A DNA stretch of 64,000 bases from Arthrobacter sp. EpRS71. GTDB taxonomy: Bacteria > Actinomycetota > Actinomycetes > Actinomycetales > Micrococcaceae. The stretch is from assembly GCF_001512285.1 (NCBI RefSeq), contig NZ_LNUV01000006.1, forward strand, positions 1,724,361 to 1,788,360. The letters are read 5' to 3'. The position numbers and the translations under genes are program-made. A model generated the notes under the pieces. The model was not told where the DNA came from, ran no database searches, and worked only from the letters and a program-made list of their open reading frames with translations. Positions within the stretch are counted from its first letter, which is position 1; each line of letters starts with the position of its first letter. This document shows, one piece after another, positions 23,859-31,817 of the stretch.

Positions 23859-24674
23859 ATGACCGGTGCTCCCGCCCGTCTCTTGACGTGGCTCGCCGTC
23901 ATGGCGACTCTCCTCACGGCCTGCACTCCTGCGGTCGATCTCACTGAGACCGATTCCGGGCAGCCAACTGCGTTCTCTTCCGCTCCGTCAACGAGCGCCA
24001 CCCAAACTCCTGTGCCACCGCAGCCCGCCCCGCCGCCTCCGCCTGCGCCGCCCGCACTTCCACCCGCTGTGCCTCAGGCCTTTGCCCTCAACCTTTACCA
24101 GGAGGGGGACTTCGTCCCGCAGTACACCTTTGACTGGTGTGTTGCCGCGAGCATCCAAATGGCACACAACCTCATCGATGACACCGGCGGTGGAACATGG
24201 GCGTCCTCCGCACAGCAAAGCGAGTTGTGGGAGATGGCCCGTGCACGGTCCTCGAATTCATTCAACGGTGCCAACCCGAAGGGCTGGGCACAGGTGTTGA
24301 CTGAAGTTGGAATGGGCCCGTACGCGGTGGTCAGCGTCGCAACTTACGAGGACACGCTGCAGACGGCGGCGCGAGCAATAGCCGAAACTGGCCGGCCGGT
24401 GGGATTGGTTATGTGGAGTGGTCGGCACGCTTGGGTGATGAGCGGCTTTGAGTCCATGGGTGATCCCGCGCAGTTCGCGGAGTTCCAGGTGACGGGGGTT
24501 CGTGTCTTGGATCCGCTCTATCCTCACGGCAGCGGGCAGTGGGGAGCCTCACCGGAGCCCAACAGTTTGCTTACTCCGGAGCAGCTGGCCACACAATTCG
24601 TGGTCCGTGAACCCCGGCGCTGGAGCACCGACCTGCCCACTGGTTACCTGCTGGTGCTTCCAGTCGCAGCCTGA
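23859..24674 (+). CDS. Papain/C39-like cysteine peptidase lipoprotein
   Basis: This 271-residue protein has a signal sequence and lipobox (LLTAC, Cys22), so it is probably anchored outside the membrane. Residues about 45-72 are a Pro-rich linker. The rest looks like a papain-like/C39-like domain: Cys94 in FDWCVAASIQMA, His190 in SGRHAWVMSGF and Asp218 in VLDPLYPHG give a plausible Cys-His-Asp triad. It could be a peptidase or an inactive relative. It lies between the IS and a lower-GC gene, so it may be accessory. Confidence 0.75.
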   Translation: MTGAPARLLTWLAVMATLLTACTPAVDLTETDSGQPTAFSSAPSTSATQTPVPPQPAPPPPPAPPALPPAVPQAFALNLYQEGDFVPQYTFDWCVAASIQMAHNLIDDTGGGTWASSAQQSELWEMARARSSNSFNGANPKGWAQVLTEVGMGPYAVVSVATYEDTLQTAARAIAETGRPVGLVMWSGRHAWVMSGFESMGDPAQFAEFQVTGVRVLDPLYPHGSGQWGASPEPNSLLTPEQLATQFVVREPRRWSTDLPTGYLLVLPVAA

Positions 24675-24688
24675 CCCAGTTGGGTTCC

Positions 24689-25771
24689 CTACGCCGCGCG
24701 CAGGGAACGAAGACCGCCGTCGTTCAGAATGCGCGCGAACACACGTGGGTTCATCATGTCGGACCAGTCCCAGCGAACAACAGTGAGGCCTAGAGCCCGC
24801 AGTCCGTTTTCACGGTCCTTCTCCGCCATGACTGCCTGTTGGAGGGTCTGGTTTCCTCGCCACTCTTGTCTCAAGTACTTTCCGTGACCATCGAATTCCC
24901 CCACCAGATCGAGTTCGCGCCACCAGAAATCAGTTCGGGCTGTTCGTCCGTTTCTCAGCGTAAAAGAGCCTTGGAGGCTGGGCATGGGGAAGTTGAGCAA
25001 GATCATTTGGGCTCGACTCATGGATTCCCCCACTGACTCGGACTCTTCTGAAGAGAGATCCAGGACCGATTGGGCACGTCGTTTCCTCGAGGCGCTGCTG
25101 AGAGCGGAGATTGCTTCAGTCAGTTCGTCCATGCGGGCCGGCGGACCCCAGGCCTTGTCCTTGCTCCAATTGCCGGCCTCGAGAGCATCGCCCCACCTTT
25201 GATTTCGTCGGCTGGAGTCCACGACGGCCAAGGCCTCAGCAAAGTTGAGCGCAGCCGCCAGCTCTACTGTGGTGCGCGCCTTGTCCGTTACCTGGAAGTC
25301 GCCCAGTTGGGCCACCCCGCTATCAAGGGAGCCCAAGCTTCTCCGGATTCCGTGCTTTGACCTGCCGCCTCTGGGGTCATCAGTGACGGTGCACAAACGC
25401 TTCGGCGCGCTCACGATGCCCAGGCCCCACAGGAGTGCGGCCGTCTGCAAGTTGAAGAGGGGAGGTGTCTTGGCCGCATTGACCAGCGCAGCAGCTTGAA
25501 GTCCGTGCCGCTGGCGCTCGTTCAATTCCGCCCAAGAAGCAGCGCGAACATAGGCGCCCCGTCGAATCCGAACAAGCTCGCCACGTTTTGCCTGCTTGGC
25601 AAGGTGGCGCGCGTCCTGTCCGATGCGTGTCGCATCTGAAGCAAGTATGAGTTCCGAAATGGCCATAGCTTCCACGTTTGCCGGTTCTGTGCGAAGTCGA
25701 AAGCGCCCGTCCAAGCTATGTGGAAAAAGAGCCTCAAGACCACGTGGAAGCACCAAAGGAGTGCACACCAC
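24689..25771 (-). CDS. AbiEi/DUF559-like protein with winged-HTH N-terminus and endonuclease-like C-terminus
   Basis: About 360 residues from GTG 25771; ATG 25666 (325 residues) is also possible, and the frame is open to 25864. The N-terminal part (ARHLAKQAKRGELVRIRRGAYV) matches the winged helix of AbiEi-type antitoxin domains. The C-terminal part (ELDLVGEFDGHGKY, then EKDRENGLRALGLTVVRWDW) resembles the DUF559/Vsr-like PD-(D/E)XK nuclease fold. Such fusions are frequent in actinobacteria; their role in defence is not established. Third codon positions are less GC-rich than in neighbours, suggesting transfer. No partner toxin gene is adjacent. Confidence 0.7.
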   Translation of the reverse strand: MVCTPLVLPRGLEALFPHSLDGRFRLRTEPANVEAMAISELILASDATRIGQDARHLAKQAKRGELVRIRRGAYVRAASWAELNERQRHGLQAAALVNAAKTPPLFNLQTAALLWGLGIVSAPKRLCTVTDDPRGGRSKHGIRRSLGSLDSGVAQLGDFQVTDKARTTVELAAALNFAEALAVVDSSRRNQRWGDALEAGNWSKDKAWGPPARMDELTEAISALSSASRKRRAQSVLDLSSEESESVGESMSRAQMILLNFPMPSLQGSFTLRNGRTARTDFWWRELDLVGEFDGHGKYLRQEWRGNQTLQQAVMAEKDRENGLRALGLTVVRWDWSDMMNPRVFARILNDGGLRSLRAA

Positions 25772-25880
25772 ATTGCGCTGGTAATGCGAGGGCTCATCCC
25801 AGGCCCGCACCCTTTTCCGCTGAGCGCTCCCTTTCCTCAACATGCCCGCACCTGTTCCCGCCATTCGCGCCAGTGGTTAC

Positions 25881-26049
25881 GGGTGCGGTTGGCAGGAGTG
25901 GGTGCGTCGGCGCAGGGGGTGATGGGTCAGTGGGTGCGGCGGCGCAGGGGGTGATGGGTCAGCGGGTGCGGTTGGCGGGAGTGGGTGCGCCGGCGCAGGG
26001 GGTGATGGGTCAGCGGGTGCGGTTGGCGGGAGTGGGTGCGCCGGCAGCC
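25881..26049. repeat. 51-bp imperfect tandem repeat upstream of ftsH
   Basis: Units run from GGGTGCGGTTGGCGGGAGTG to GGTGATGGGTCAGC. There are about three full or partial copies, one shortened to about 32 bases by an internal deletion. The stretch 25772-26264 has no gene; besides this repeat it contains the ftsH upstream region. GTGCGGTTGGC resembles part of the 21981 repeat family. No coding character was seen. Confidence 0.85.
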
Positions 26050-26264
26050 AGGCAACACTGCTCCGCACCACCTGAGCAACGCAAAAGCCCTGTTCCAGCA
26101 CACGCAACGCGAGTATCCTGTGTACGCCCAGAGGGAACTTTTGCACTTTCCAATGCGTGAATTACTGGGAACGGTGTATAGCTTGAAACTGAAGCAGCAC
26201 CACTCGCGCGCAGAAGTTGCGCCTTGCAGCACTACCAGGAGGGACGGGGCAAAACCCCGATCAG

Positions 26265-28334
26265 ATGAAAGCTAAGAGTTTCTTCAAGGGCCCGGGCATC
26301 TGGATTGTTGTCGTCGTTGGCTTGCTCCTGGTGGCATTCGCAACACTGGCTCCGGGCGGTTCCACGCGCATTGACACCAAAGAAGGCCTCGAACTCCTTT
26401 CCCAAAGCGGGAAGGTTGAGCAGGCCAAGATTTTCGACGCCGAGAACCGCGTTGACCTGGTGCTCAAGGACAACCTGAACCTGGACGGCCAGGACAAGGG
26501 CAAGAACGTTCAGTTCTTCTACGTCACGGATCGTGGTCCGGACGTGGTCAAGGCTGTCACCAACGCCAACCCGGACAAGGGTTTCACGGACCAGCCGGTG
26601 GAGAATAACTGGTTCTCCGGTCTGTTCTCCCTGCTCATCCCTGTGCTGCTCCTCGGTGTCCTGTTCTGGTTCCTGCTTTCCCGCATGCAGGGCGGCGGCT
26701 CCAAGGTGATGCAGTTCGGCAAGTCCAAGGCCAAGCTGGTCAACAAGGACATGCCCCAAGTGACCTTCTCTGACGTCGCCGGCGCTGACGAGGCAGTGGA
26801 AGAGCTCCAGGAAATCAAGGAGTTCCTCCAGGAGCCGGCCAAGTTCCAGGCCGTTGGTGCCAAGATCCCCAAGGGTGTGCTGCTTTATGGCCCTCCAGGT
26901 ACCGGTAAGACGCTGCTTGCACGCGCTGTTGCCGGCGAGGCCGGCGTTCCGTTCTTCTCCATCTCCGGCTCGGACTTCGTGGAAATGTTCGTCGGCGTTG
27001 GTGCTTCGCGTGTCCGCGACCTCTTCGAGCAGGCCAAAGCAAGCTCTCCGGCCATCATCTTTGTTGATGAAATCGACGCCGTTGGACGTCACCGTGGTGC
27101 CGGCATCGGCGGCGGCAACGATGAGCGCGAGCAGACCCTGAACCAGCTCCTCGTTGAGATGGACGGCTTCGACGTCAAGACCAATGTCATTCTCATCGCG
27201 GCCACCAACCGGCCTGACGTGCTGGATCCTGCGCTGCTGCGCCCGGGCCGTTTCGATCGCCAGATCACCGTGGAAGCACCGGACATGATTGGCCGTGAAC
27301 AGATCCTCAACGTCCACGCCAAGGGCAAGCCGATGGCACAGGGCATCGACCTTAAGGCCGTGGCCAAAAAGACTCCGGGCTACACCGGTGCGGACCTGGC
27401 CAACGTCCTGAACGAGGCCGCACTCCTCACTGCCCGTTCCAATGCCAACCTGATTGACGACCGCGCGCTGGACGAGGCAATCGACCGCGTCATGGCGGGC
27501 CCGCAGAAGCGCAGCCGGGTCATGAAGGAACTCGAGCGCAAGATCACCGCGTACCACGAAGGCGGCCACGCTCTTGTTGCTGCCGCATTGCGTAATTCCG
27601 CCCCGGTCACCAAGATCACCATCCTTCCCCGTGGCCGTGCTCTCGGGTACACCATGGTGATCCCTGAGGATGACAAGTACTCGGTCACCCGCAACGAGCT
27701 GCTGGACCAGATGGCCTACGCCATGGGCGGCCGTGTTGCTGAGGAAATCGTGTTCCACGACCCCTCCACAGGTGCATCCAACGACATCGAAAAGGCCACC
27801 GCCACGGCCCGGAAAATGGTCACTCAGTACGGCATGAGCGAGCGTGTTGGTGCCGTGAAGTTGGGCCAGGGTGGCGGTGAGCCGTTCCTCGGCCGCGACG
27901 CCGCACAGGAGCGTAACTTCTCCGACCAGATCGCCTACGTTGTGGATGAGGAAGTTCGTCGCTTGATCGACCAGGCACATGACGAGGCTTACGCGATCCT
28001 CACGGAGAACCGCGACGTCCTGGACCGGTTGGCCTTGGAGCTGCTGGAGCGCGAAACCCTGAACCAGCAGGAAATCGCTGACATCTTCCACGACATCCGG
28101 AAGCGCGATTTCCGCGAGATCTGGCTGTCCAAGGAATCCCGTCCGGTGCAGTCGATTCCTCCGGTGGAGAGCCGCGCCGAGAAGGCTGAACGCGAAGCCC
28201 AGGAAGAGGCCAAGCAGGCCCGCTTGGACGAGCCTCTGGACGTCGTAGCCCCGCACGCCCAGGGAGTCAGCAGCCAGGAGTCATTCCAAGCCCCGCAGCC
28301 CGACGGCGGCAACGACCACCCGCATCACGGCTAA
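26265..28334 (+). CDS. ftsH: ATP-dependent zinc metalloprotease FtsH
   Basis: The protein has 689 residues from ATG 26265 (MKAKSFFKGPG, the usual start; the open frame extends to 26217). It is a membrane-bound AAA+ protease degrading misfolded or regulatory membrane and soluble proteins. Two membrane helices (about 10-28 and 120-145) are seen, with Walker A GPPGTGKT at 209-216, Walker B IIFVDEID, SRH NRPDVLDPALLRPGRFD, and zinc motif HEGGH at 431-435 (a common variant of HEAGH). Its charged tail has 90-100 residues. It heads the folate operon with folE 10 bases away. Confidence 0.97.
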   Translation: MKAKSFFKGPGIWIVVVVGLLLVAFATLAPGGSTRIDTKEGLELLSQSGKVEQAKIFDAENRVDLVLKDNLNLDGQDKGKNVQFFYVTDRGPDVVKAVTNANPDKGFTDQPVENNWFSGLFSLLIPVLLLGVLFWFLLSRMQGGGSKVMQFGKSKAKLVNKDMPQVTFSDVAGADEAVEELQEIKEFLQEPAKFQAVGAKIPKGVLLYGPPGTGKTLLARAVAGEAGVPFFSISGSDFVEMFVGVGASRVRDLFEQAKASSPAIIFVDEIDAVGRHRGAGIGGGNDEREQTLNQLLVEMDGFDVKTNVILIAATNRPDVLDPALLRPGRFDRQITVEAPDMIGREQILNVHAKGKPMAQGIDLKAVAKKTPGYTGADLANVLNEAALLTARSNANLIDDRALDEAIDRVMAGPQKRSRVMKELERKITAYHEGGHALVAAALRNSAPVTKITILPRGRALGYTMVIPEDDKYSVTRNELLDQMAYAMGGRVAEEIVFHDPSTGASNDIEKATATARKMVTQYGMSERVGAVKLGQGGGEPFLGRDAAQERNFSDQIAYVVDEEVRRLIDQAHDEAYAILTENRDVLDRLALELLERETLNQQEIADIFHDIRKRDFREIWLSKESRPVQSIPPVESRAEKAEREAQEEAKQARLDEPLDVVAPHAQGVSSQESFQAPQPDGGNDHPHHG

Positions 28335-28344
28335 GCTTTCTGCT

Positions 28345-28980
28345 GTGACTCATTTCGACGACGACGACGACCTCGCCGCCGCCCACGGTTCCGCCGTGGG
28401 CTCCACTCATGGCCACAAAGTGGATCGGCCGCGCATTGAAGCGGCCGTCCGCGAGATCCTCCTGGCAATAGGTGAAGATCCTGAGCGTGGAGGCCTGCTG
28501 GACACGCCCAAGCGTGTGGCCAAGGCTTACGCCGAGGTCTTCGCAGGCCTGCACCAACACCCTGCGGATGTCCTCTCCACCACGTTTGACCTGGACCATG
28601 AAGAGCTTGTCCTGGTGAAGGACATCCCCTTCTACTCCACGTGCGAGCATCACTTGGTGCCGTTCCACGGAGTGGCGCATGTTGGTTATATTCCGTCACA
28701 TGACGGCAAAGTGACCGGCCTGAGCAAGTTGGCACGACTCGTGGATATCTATGCGCGGCGGCCTCAGGTGCAGGAACGCCTCACTACGCAGATCGTTGAG
28801 GCGCTCGTGAAGCACCTGAACCCGCGCGGCGCGATTGTCGTCGTCGAATGTGAACACATGTGCATGTCCATGCGCGGCATTCGCAAGCCCGGCGCGAAGA
28901 CCGTCACCAGCGCGGTGCGCGGTCAACTCCATGACCCGGCCACCCGCGCCGAGGCCATGAGCCTCATACTCGGAAGGTAA
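28345..28980 (+). CDS. folE: GTP cyclohydrolase I
   Basis: The protein has 211 residues from GTG 28345. It converts GTP to 7,8-dihydroneopterin triphosphate, the first step of tetrahydrofolate synthesis. Zinc ligands are seen in STCEHHLVPFHG and VVVECEHMCMSMRG; GYIPSHDGKVTGLSKLARLV is the family core. An acidic N-terminal run (DDDDD) precedes the domain. It is followed by folP after 6 bases. Confidence 0.97.
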   Translation: MTHFDDDDDLAAAHGSAVGSTHGHKVDRPRIEAAVREILLAIGEDPERGGLLDTPKRVAKAYAEVFAGLHQHPADVLSTTFDLDHEELVLVKDIPFYSTCEHHLVPFHGVAHVGYIPSHDGKVTGLSKLARLVDIYARRPQVQERLTTQIVEALVKHLNPRGAIVVVECEHMCMSMRGIRKPGAKTVTSAVRGQLHDPATRAEAMSLILGR

Positions 28981-28986
28981 AGCACT

Positions 28987-29892
28987 ATGGACTCCCTCGC
29001 TGCAGCACCCGGAACCGGCCCGGCCACAAGCCCGTTGCCGGTTCTTCGTAAACCGCGCCCCGCGGCCAGGTTCGAGGACCTGCCGAAGGATCGCACGCTG
29101 GTTATGGGAATCCTCAATGTCACCCCGGATTCTTTCAGCGACGGCGGTACTCACCGGACACCGGACACTGCCATCGCGCTCGGCCTGCGGATGTTTTACG
29201 CAGGCGCGGACATCATCGACGTCGGGGGTGAATCCACCCGCTCGGGCGCTGAACCGGTTTCTCCTGAGGAAGAACAGAGTCGCGTCATCCCCGTGATTCA
29301 GGCGCTGGTGAAGGCCGGCGCGTTGGTCAGCATCGACACTATGCACACGTCCACCGCGGCCGCTGCCATTGAGGCGGGTGCGGCCATCATTAACGATGTC
29401 TCCGGCCTGACGATTGAACCGGACATGCCCGAGCTTGTTGCCCGGACCAAGGTTCCGTACATCCTGACGCACCGCCGTGGCGATGCCCGGACCATGGACA
29501 GCCTCACGGACTACAACAACGTGACCGAGGACGTGGTGGCGGAGCTCAGCGGCGTCCGCGACAAGCTGTACGCGGCAGGTGTTGCGCCGGAGCAGATCAT
29601 CATCGATCCCGGCGTTGGTTTCTCCAAGAATGAAGAGCAGAACTGGGAAGTCCTCCGGAACCTGGATCAGCTTTTCTCGCTGGGCCACAAGGTGATGGTT
29701 GCTGCTTCCCGTAAGCGCTTCCTCGGTTCGCTTCTCACCGTGGCTGGAAAGTCGGCTGCACCTTTGGAGCGCGACGCCGCGACGGCTGCCATCACCGCTT
29801 TGAGCGCTACCAAGGGCGCTTGGGCTGTCCGCGTTCACGACGTCGGCCCCAGCCTTGACGCCGTCAAGGTCGCCGCCCGTATTTCCCGCTGA
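28987..29892 (+). CDS. folP: Dihydropteroate synthase
   Basis: This 301-residue TIM-barrel enzyme joins p-aminobenzoate to the pterin pyrophosphate. Signatures: MGILNVTPDSFSDGG, DVGGESTRSGAEPVS, DPGVGFSKNEEQN and a final VRVHDVG. The first 30 residues are an extra Pro/Ala-rich leader. It is the sulfonamide target enzyme. folB starts right after the stop. Confidence 0.97.
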   Translation: MDSLAAAPGTGPATSPLPVLRKPRPAARFEDLPKDRTLVMGILNVTPDSFSDGGTHRTPDTAIALGLRMFYAGADIIDVGGESTRSGAEPVSPEEEQSRVIPVIQALVKAGALVSIDTMHTSTAAAAIEAGAAIINDVSGLTIEPDMPELVARTKVPYILTHRRGDARTMDSLTDYNNVTEDVVAELSGVRDKLYAAGVAPEQIIIDPGVGFSKNEEQNWEVLRNLDQLFSLGHKVMVAASRKRFLGSLLTVAGKSAAPLERDAATAAITALSATKGAWAVRVHDVGPSLDAVKVAARISR

Positions 29893-29904
29893 TTGGATAC
29901 CGCT

Positions 29905-30264
29905 GTGGACAGGATCACGCTGACCGGCGTCACCGCCGTCGGTTATCACGGGGTGTTCGATTTCGAACGCCGTGACGGCCAGCCTTTTGTTGTGGATGCC
30001 GTGCTGTACACGGACTTCACCAAAGCTGCTGAGACGGATGATCTGCAGTACACGGCCCATTACGGTGAAGTGGCTGAACTGATTACGAAGCACATCGAGG
30101 GCGAGCCGTTGAACCTCATTGAGGGGTTGGCGGTCCGGATTGCCGAGGGCATCCTTGAGAACTACAACGTAGCGGCCGTGGATATCACCGTTCACAAACC
30201 CAAGGCGCCCATCGAGGCCCCGTTTGGCGACGTAACTGTCAGCGTCCACCGGGAGAGATCATGA
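29905..30264 (+). CDS. folB: Dihydroneopterin aldolase
   Basis: 119 residues from GTG 29905 (VDRITLTGV, the usual family start). TTG 29893 is in frame 4 codons earlier and directly abuts the folP stop. It cleaves dihydroneopterin to 6-hydroxymethyl-dihydropterin. Seen: VGYHGVFDFERRDGQPF with the substrate-binding Glu region and ITVHKPKAPI at the end. ATGA overlap with folK. Confidence 0.95.
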   Translation: MDRITLTGVTAVGYHGVFDFERRDGQPFVVDAVLYTDFTKAAETDDLQYTAHYGEVAELITKHIEGEPLNLIEGLAVRIAEGILENYNVAAVDITVHKPKAPIEAPFGDVTVSVHRERS

Positions 30265-30806
30265 GTGCCGGCTATACCAAGGCCATCGTGGCCCTTGGCA
30301 GCAACCTGGGGGAACGCAACGACACACTTTCCACAGCCGTGGCGGATCTGGTGGACCCGCCGGAGGTTCGCCTCTTGGGTGTCTCGCCGGTGGTGCAGAC
30401 CAAGGCTGTGGGCGGTCCCGAGGGCCAACCTGATTTCCTGAACATGGTCATGGCTGTGGAGACCACGCTGACTCCAATGGAGCTCCTGGAGCACTGCCAT
30501 GCTGTGGAGCAGAAGCATCACCGCACCCGTGAGGTTCGCTGGGGTCCCAGGACATTGGATGTGGACATCATCCTGTTCGGCGACCTTGTCAGCGAAGACC
30601 CTATTCTGGCCATCCCCCACCCGCGGGCAGCTGAACGGGCTTTCGTGCTCTACCCGTGGTCCCTGCTGGAGCCGCACGCCACACTGAACGGCCGGAGCGT
30701 GGCTGAACTCGCCGCCGTCGCCGCTGACATGCCTGACATCCGGCGCTTCGACGGTTTCGGTGACGTGGCCGGTGTACCTGCAAACGGGGCAGTGGAGCAG
30801 CCATGA
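30261..30806 (+). CDS. folK: 2-amino-4-hydroxy-6-hydroxymethyldihydropteridine diphosphokinase
   Basis: 181 residues; it pyrophosphorylates the pterin alcohol. Family motifs: VALGSNLGERN at the start, the signature RWGPRTLDVDIILFG with metal-binding aspartates, and PHPRAAERAFVLYPW. ATGA overlaps both neighbours (folB and the DUF3180 gene), placing it in a tightly coupled folate operon. Confidence 0.96.
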   Translation: MSAGYTKAIVALGSNLGERNDTLSTAVADLVDPPEVRLLGVSPVVQTKAVGGPEGQPDFLNMVMAVETTLTPMELLEHCHAVEQKHHRTREVRWGPRTLDVDIILFGDLVSEDPILAIPHPRAAERAFVLYPWSLLEPHATLNGRSVAELAAVAADMPDIRRFDGFGDVAGVPANGAVEQP

Positions 30807-31324
30807 AGGCAATGCGCCCGGTAGTTCTTTTGCTCATCGCCGTCATCGCCGCCGTGATTGGTTGGTTGGCTACTCTCACTACCAACCGTTTCAGCATGCC
30901 AACACCTGTGTTGCCGGTCTCGGCGCTCGTCACCATGGCGGTCATCGCCGGGCTGACGCTGATCATGGGCGTCCGGGTGCTGCGTTGGCGCAACGGCAAG
31001 AAGAAGAATCTGCTCAACCCGATCCTGGCGGCAAGGACGTTGATTCTTGCCCAGGCCTGCGCTTACGCCGGGACCCTGCTTCTTGGCTGGCATGTGGGGA
31101 TCGCGGCGGATCTTCTCCGTATTGGCGGTTTGCGCGGAGGCGAGGGCGTTCTGTGGAACGCCCTGCTGATGGGTGGCGGTGGCGTGGTAATGGTTGTGGT
31201 CGGAGTGGTGGTGGAGCGGTTCTGCCGGATCCCACCCGAGGATCTCGAAGGTGGTACCGCCGGACCGGAAACCCGTCGCGGCGAAACTAAAGGTGAAGGC
31301 GAATATGCATACCGAGGCGATTGA
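30803..31324 (+). CDS. DUF3180 family membrane protein
   Basis: 173 residues with four hydrophobic segments (for example VVLLLIAVIAAVIGWLATL and LVTMAVIAGLTLIMGVRVL) and a polar C-terminus. DUF3180 proteins are actinobacterial membrane proteins regularly placed after folK; function unknown. Overlaps folK by 4 bases and the next PH-domain gene by 20. Confidence 0.88.
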   Translation: MKAMRPVVLLLIAVIAAVIGWLATLTTNRFSMPTPVLPVSALVTMAVIAGLTLIMGVRVLRWRNGKKKNLLNPILAARTLILAQACAYAGTLLLGWHVGIAADLLRIGGLRGGEGVLWNALLMGGGGVVMVVVGVVVERFCRIPPEDLEGGTAGPETRRGETKGEGEYAYRGD

Positions 31325-31817
31325 CCCTCCCGGCGTTCAGTGGCTGCGGGTGTCCCCGAAGTACGTCACGGTTCGCTTGGTGGAGTGGGCAATTGGCAAT
31401 GTCATCTTGCTGGCGGTCCTCAGTTTGCCTCTTGTTTTTGTGCTGCTTGGCTGGTGGAGGTGGCCGCCGTTGTGGCTGGCCATCACGGTCCCCGCAGTGA
31501 TGCTGGTGTTGGCGCTGTGGCGGCTGGTGCTGATTCCCCGACAAGTACGTGCAATCGGCTATGCCGAGCGCGACGACGACCTCCTCATCCGCCGTGGCAT
31601 CTTCTTCCAGCGAACCATGGTGGTCCCTTACGGCAGGATGCAATACGTGGACGTCGCGGTTGGTCCCGTTGAACGCAGCCTGGGGCTGTGCACCCTTAAA
31701 CTCCACACGGCCTCGGCGGGAACCAATGCGCACTTACCGGGGCTTCCCTCAGCAGAAGGGGCACGCTTGCGCGAGCAACTTTCGGCTCGCGGAGAAGCCA
31801 GGTTGGCCGGGCTGTGA
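31305..31817 (+). CDS. PH domain membrane protein (YdbS-like)
   Basis: 170 residues from ATG 31305 with AAAGGTGAAGG upstream. Two hydrophobic helices (VILLAVLSLPLVFVLLGW and LAITVPAVMLVLALWRLVL) are followed by a bacterial PH (bPH2) domain with MVVPYGRMQYVDVAVGPVE. It pairs with the larger PH protein that follows (GTGA overlap). The pair corresponds to YdbS/YdbT of Bacillus; role unclear. Confidence 0.87.
   Translation: MHTEAIDPPGVQWLRVSPKYVTVRLVEWAIGNVILLAVLSLPLVFVLLGWWRWPPLWLAITVPAVMLVLALWRLVLIPRQVRAIGYAERDDDLLIRRGIFFQRTMVVPYGRMQYVDVAVGPVERSLGLCTLKLHTASAGTNAHLPGLPSAEGARLREQLSARGEARLAGL

Noticed and set aside
25881..26049. CRISPR array
   Set aside because: Units are contiguous without unique spacers, and no cas gene is present.
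26232..28256. 674-codon open frame antisense to ftsH
   Set aside because: It mirrors the conserved ftsH frame; high-GC coding DNA gives long antisense frames. The sequence has no domain sense.
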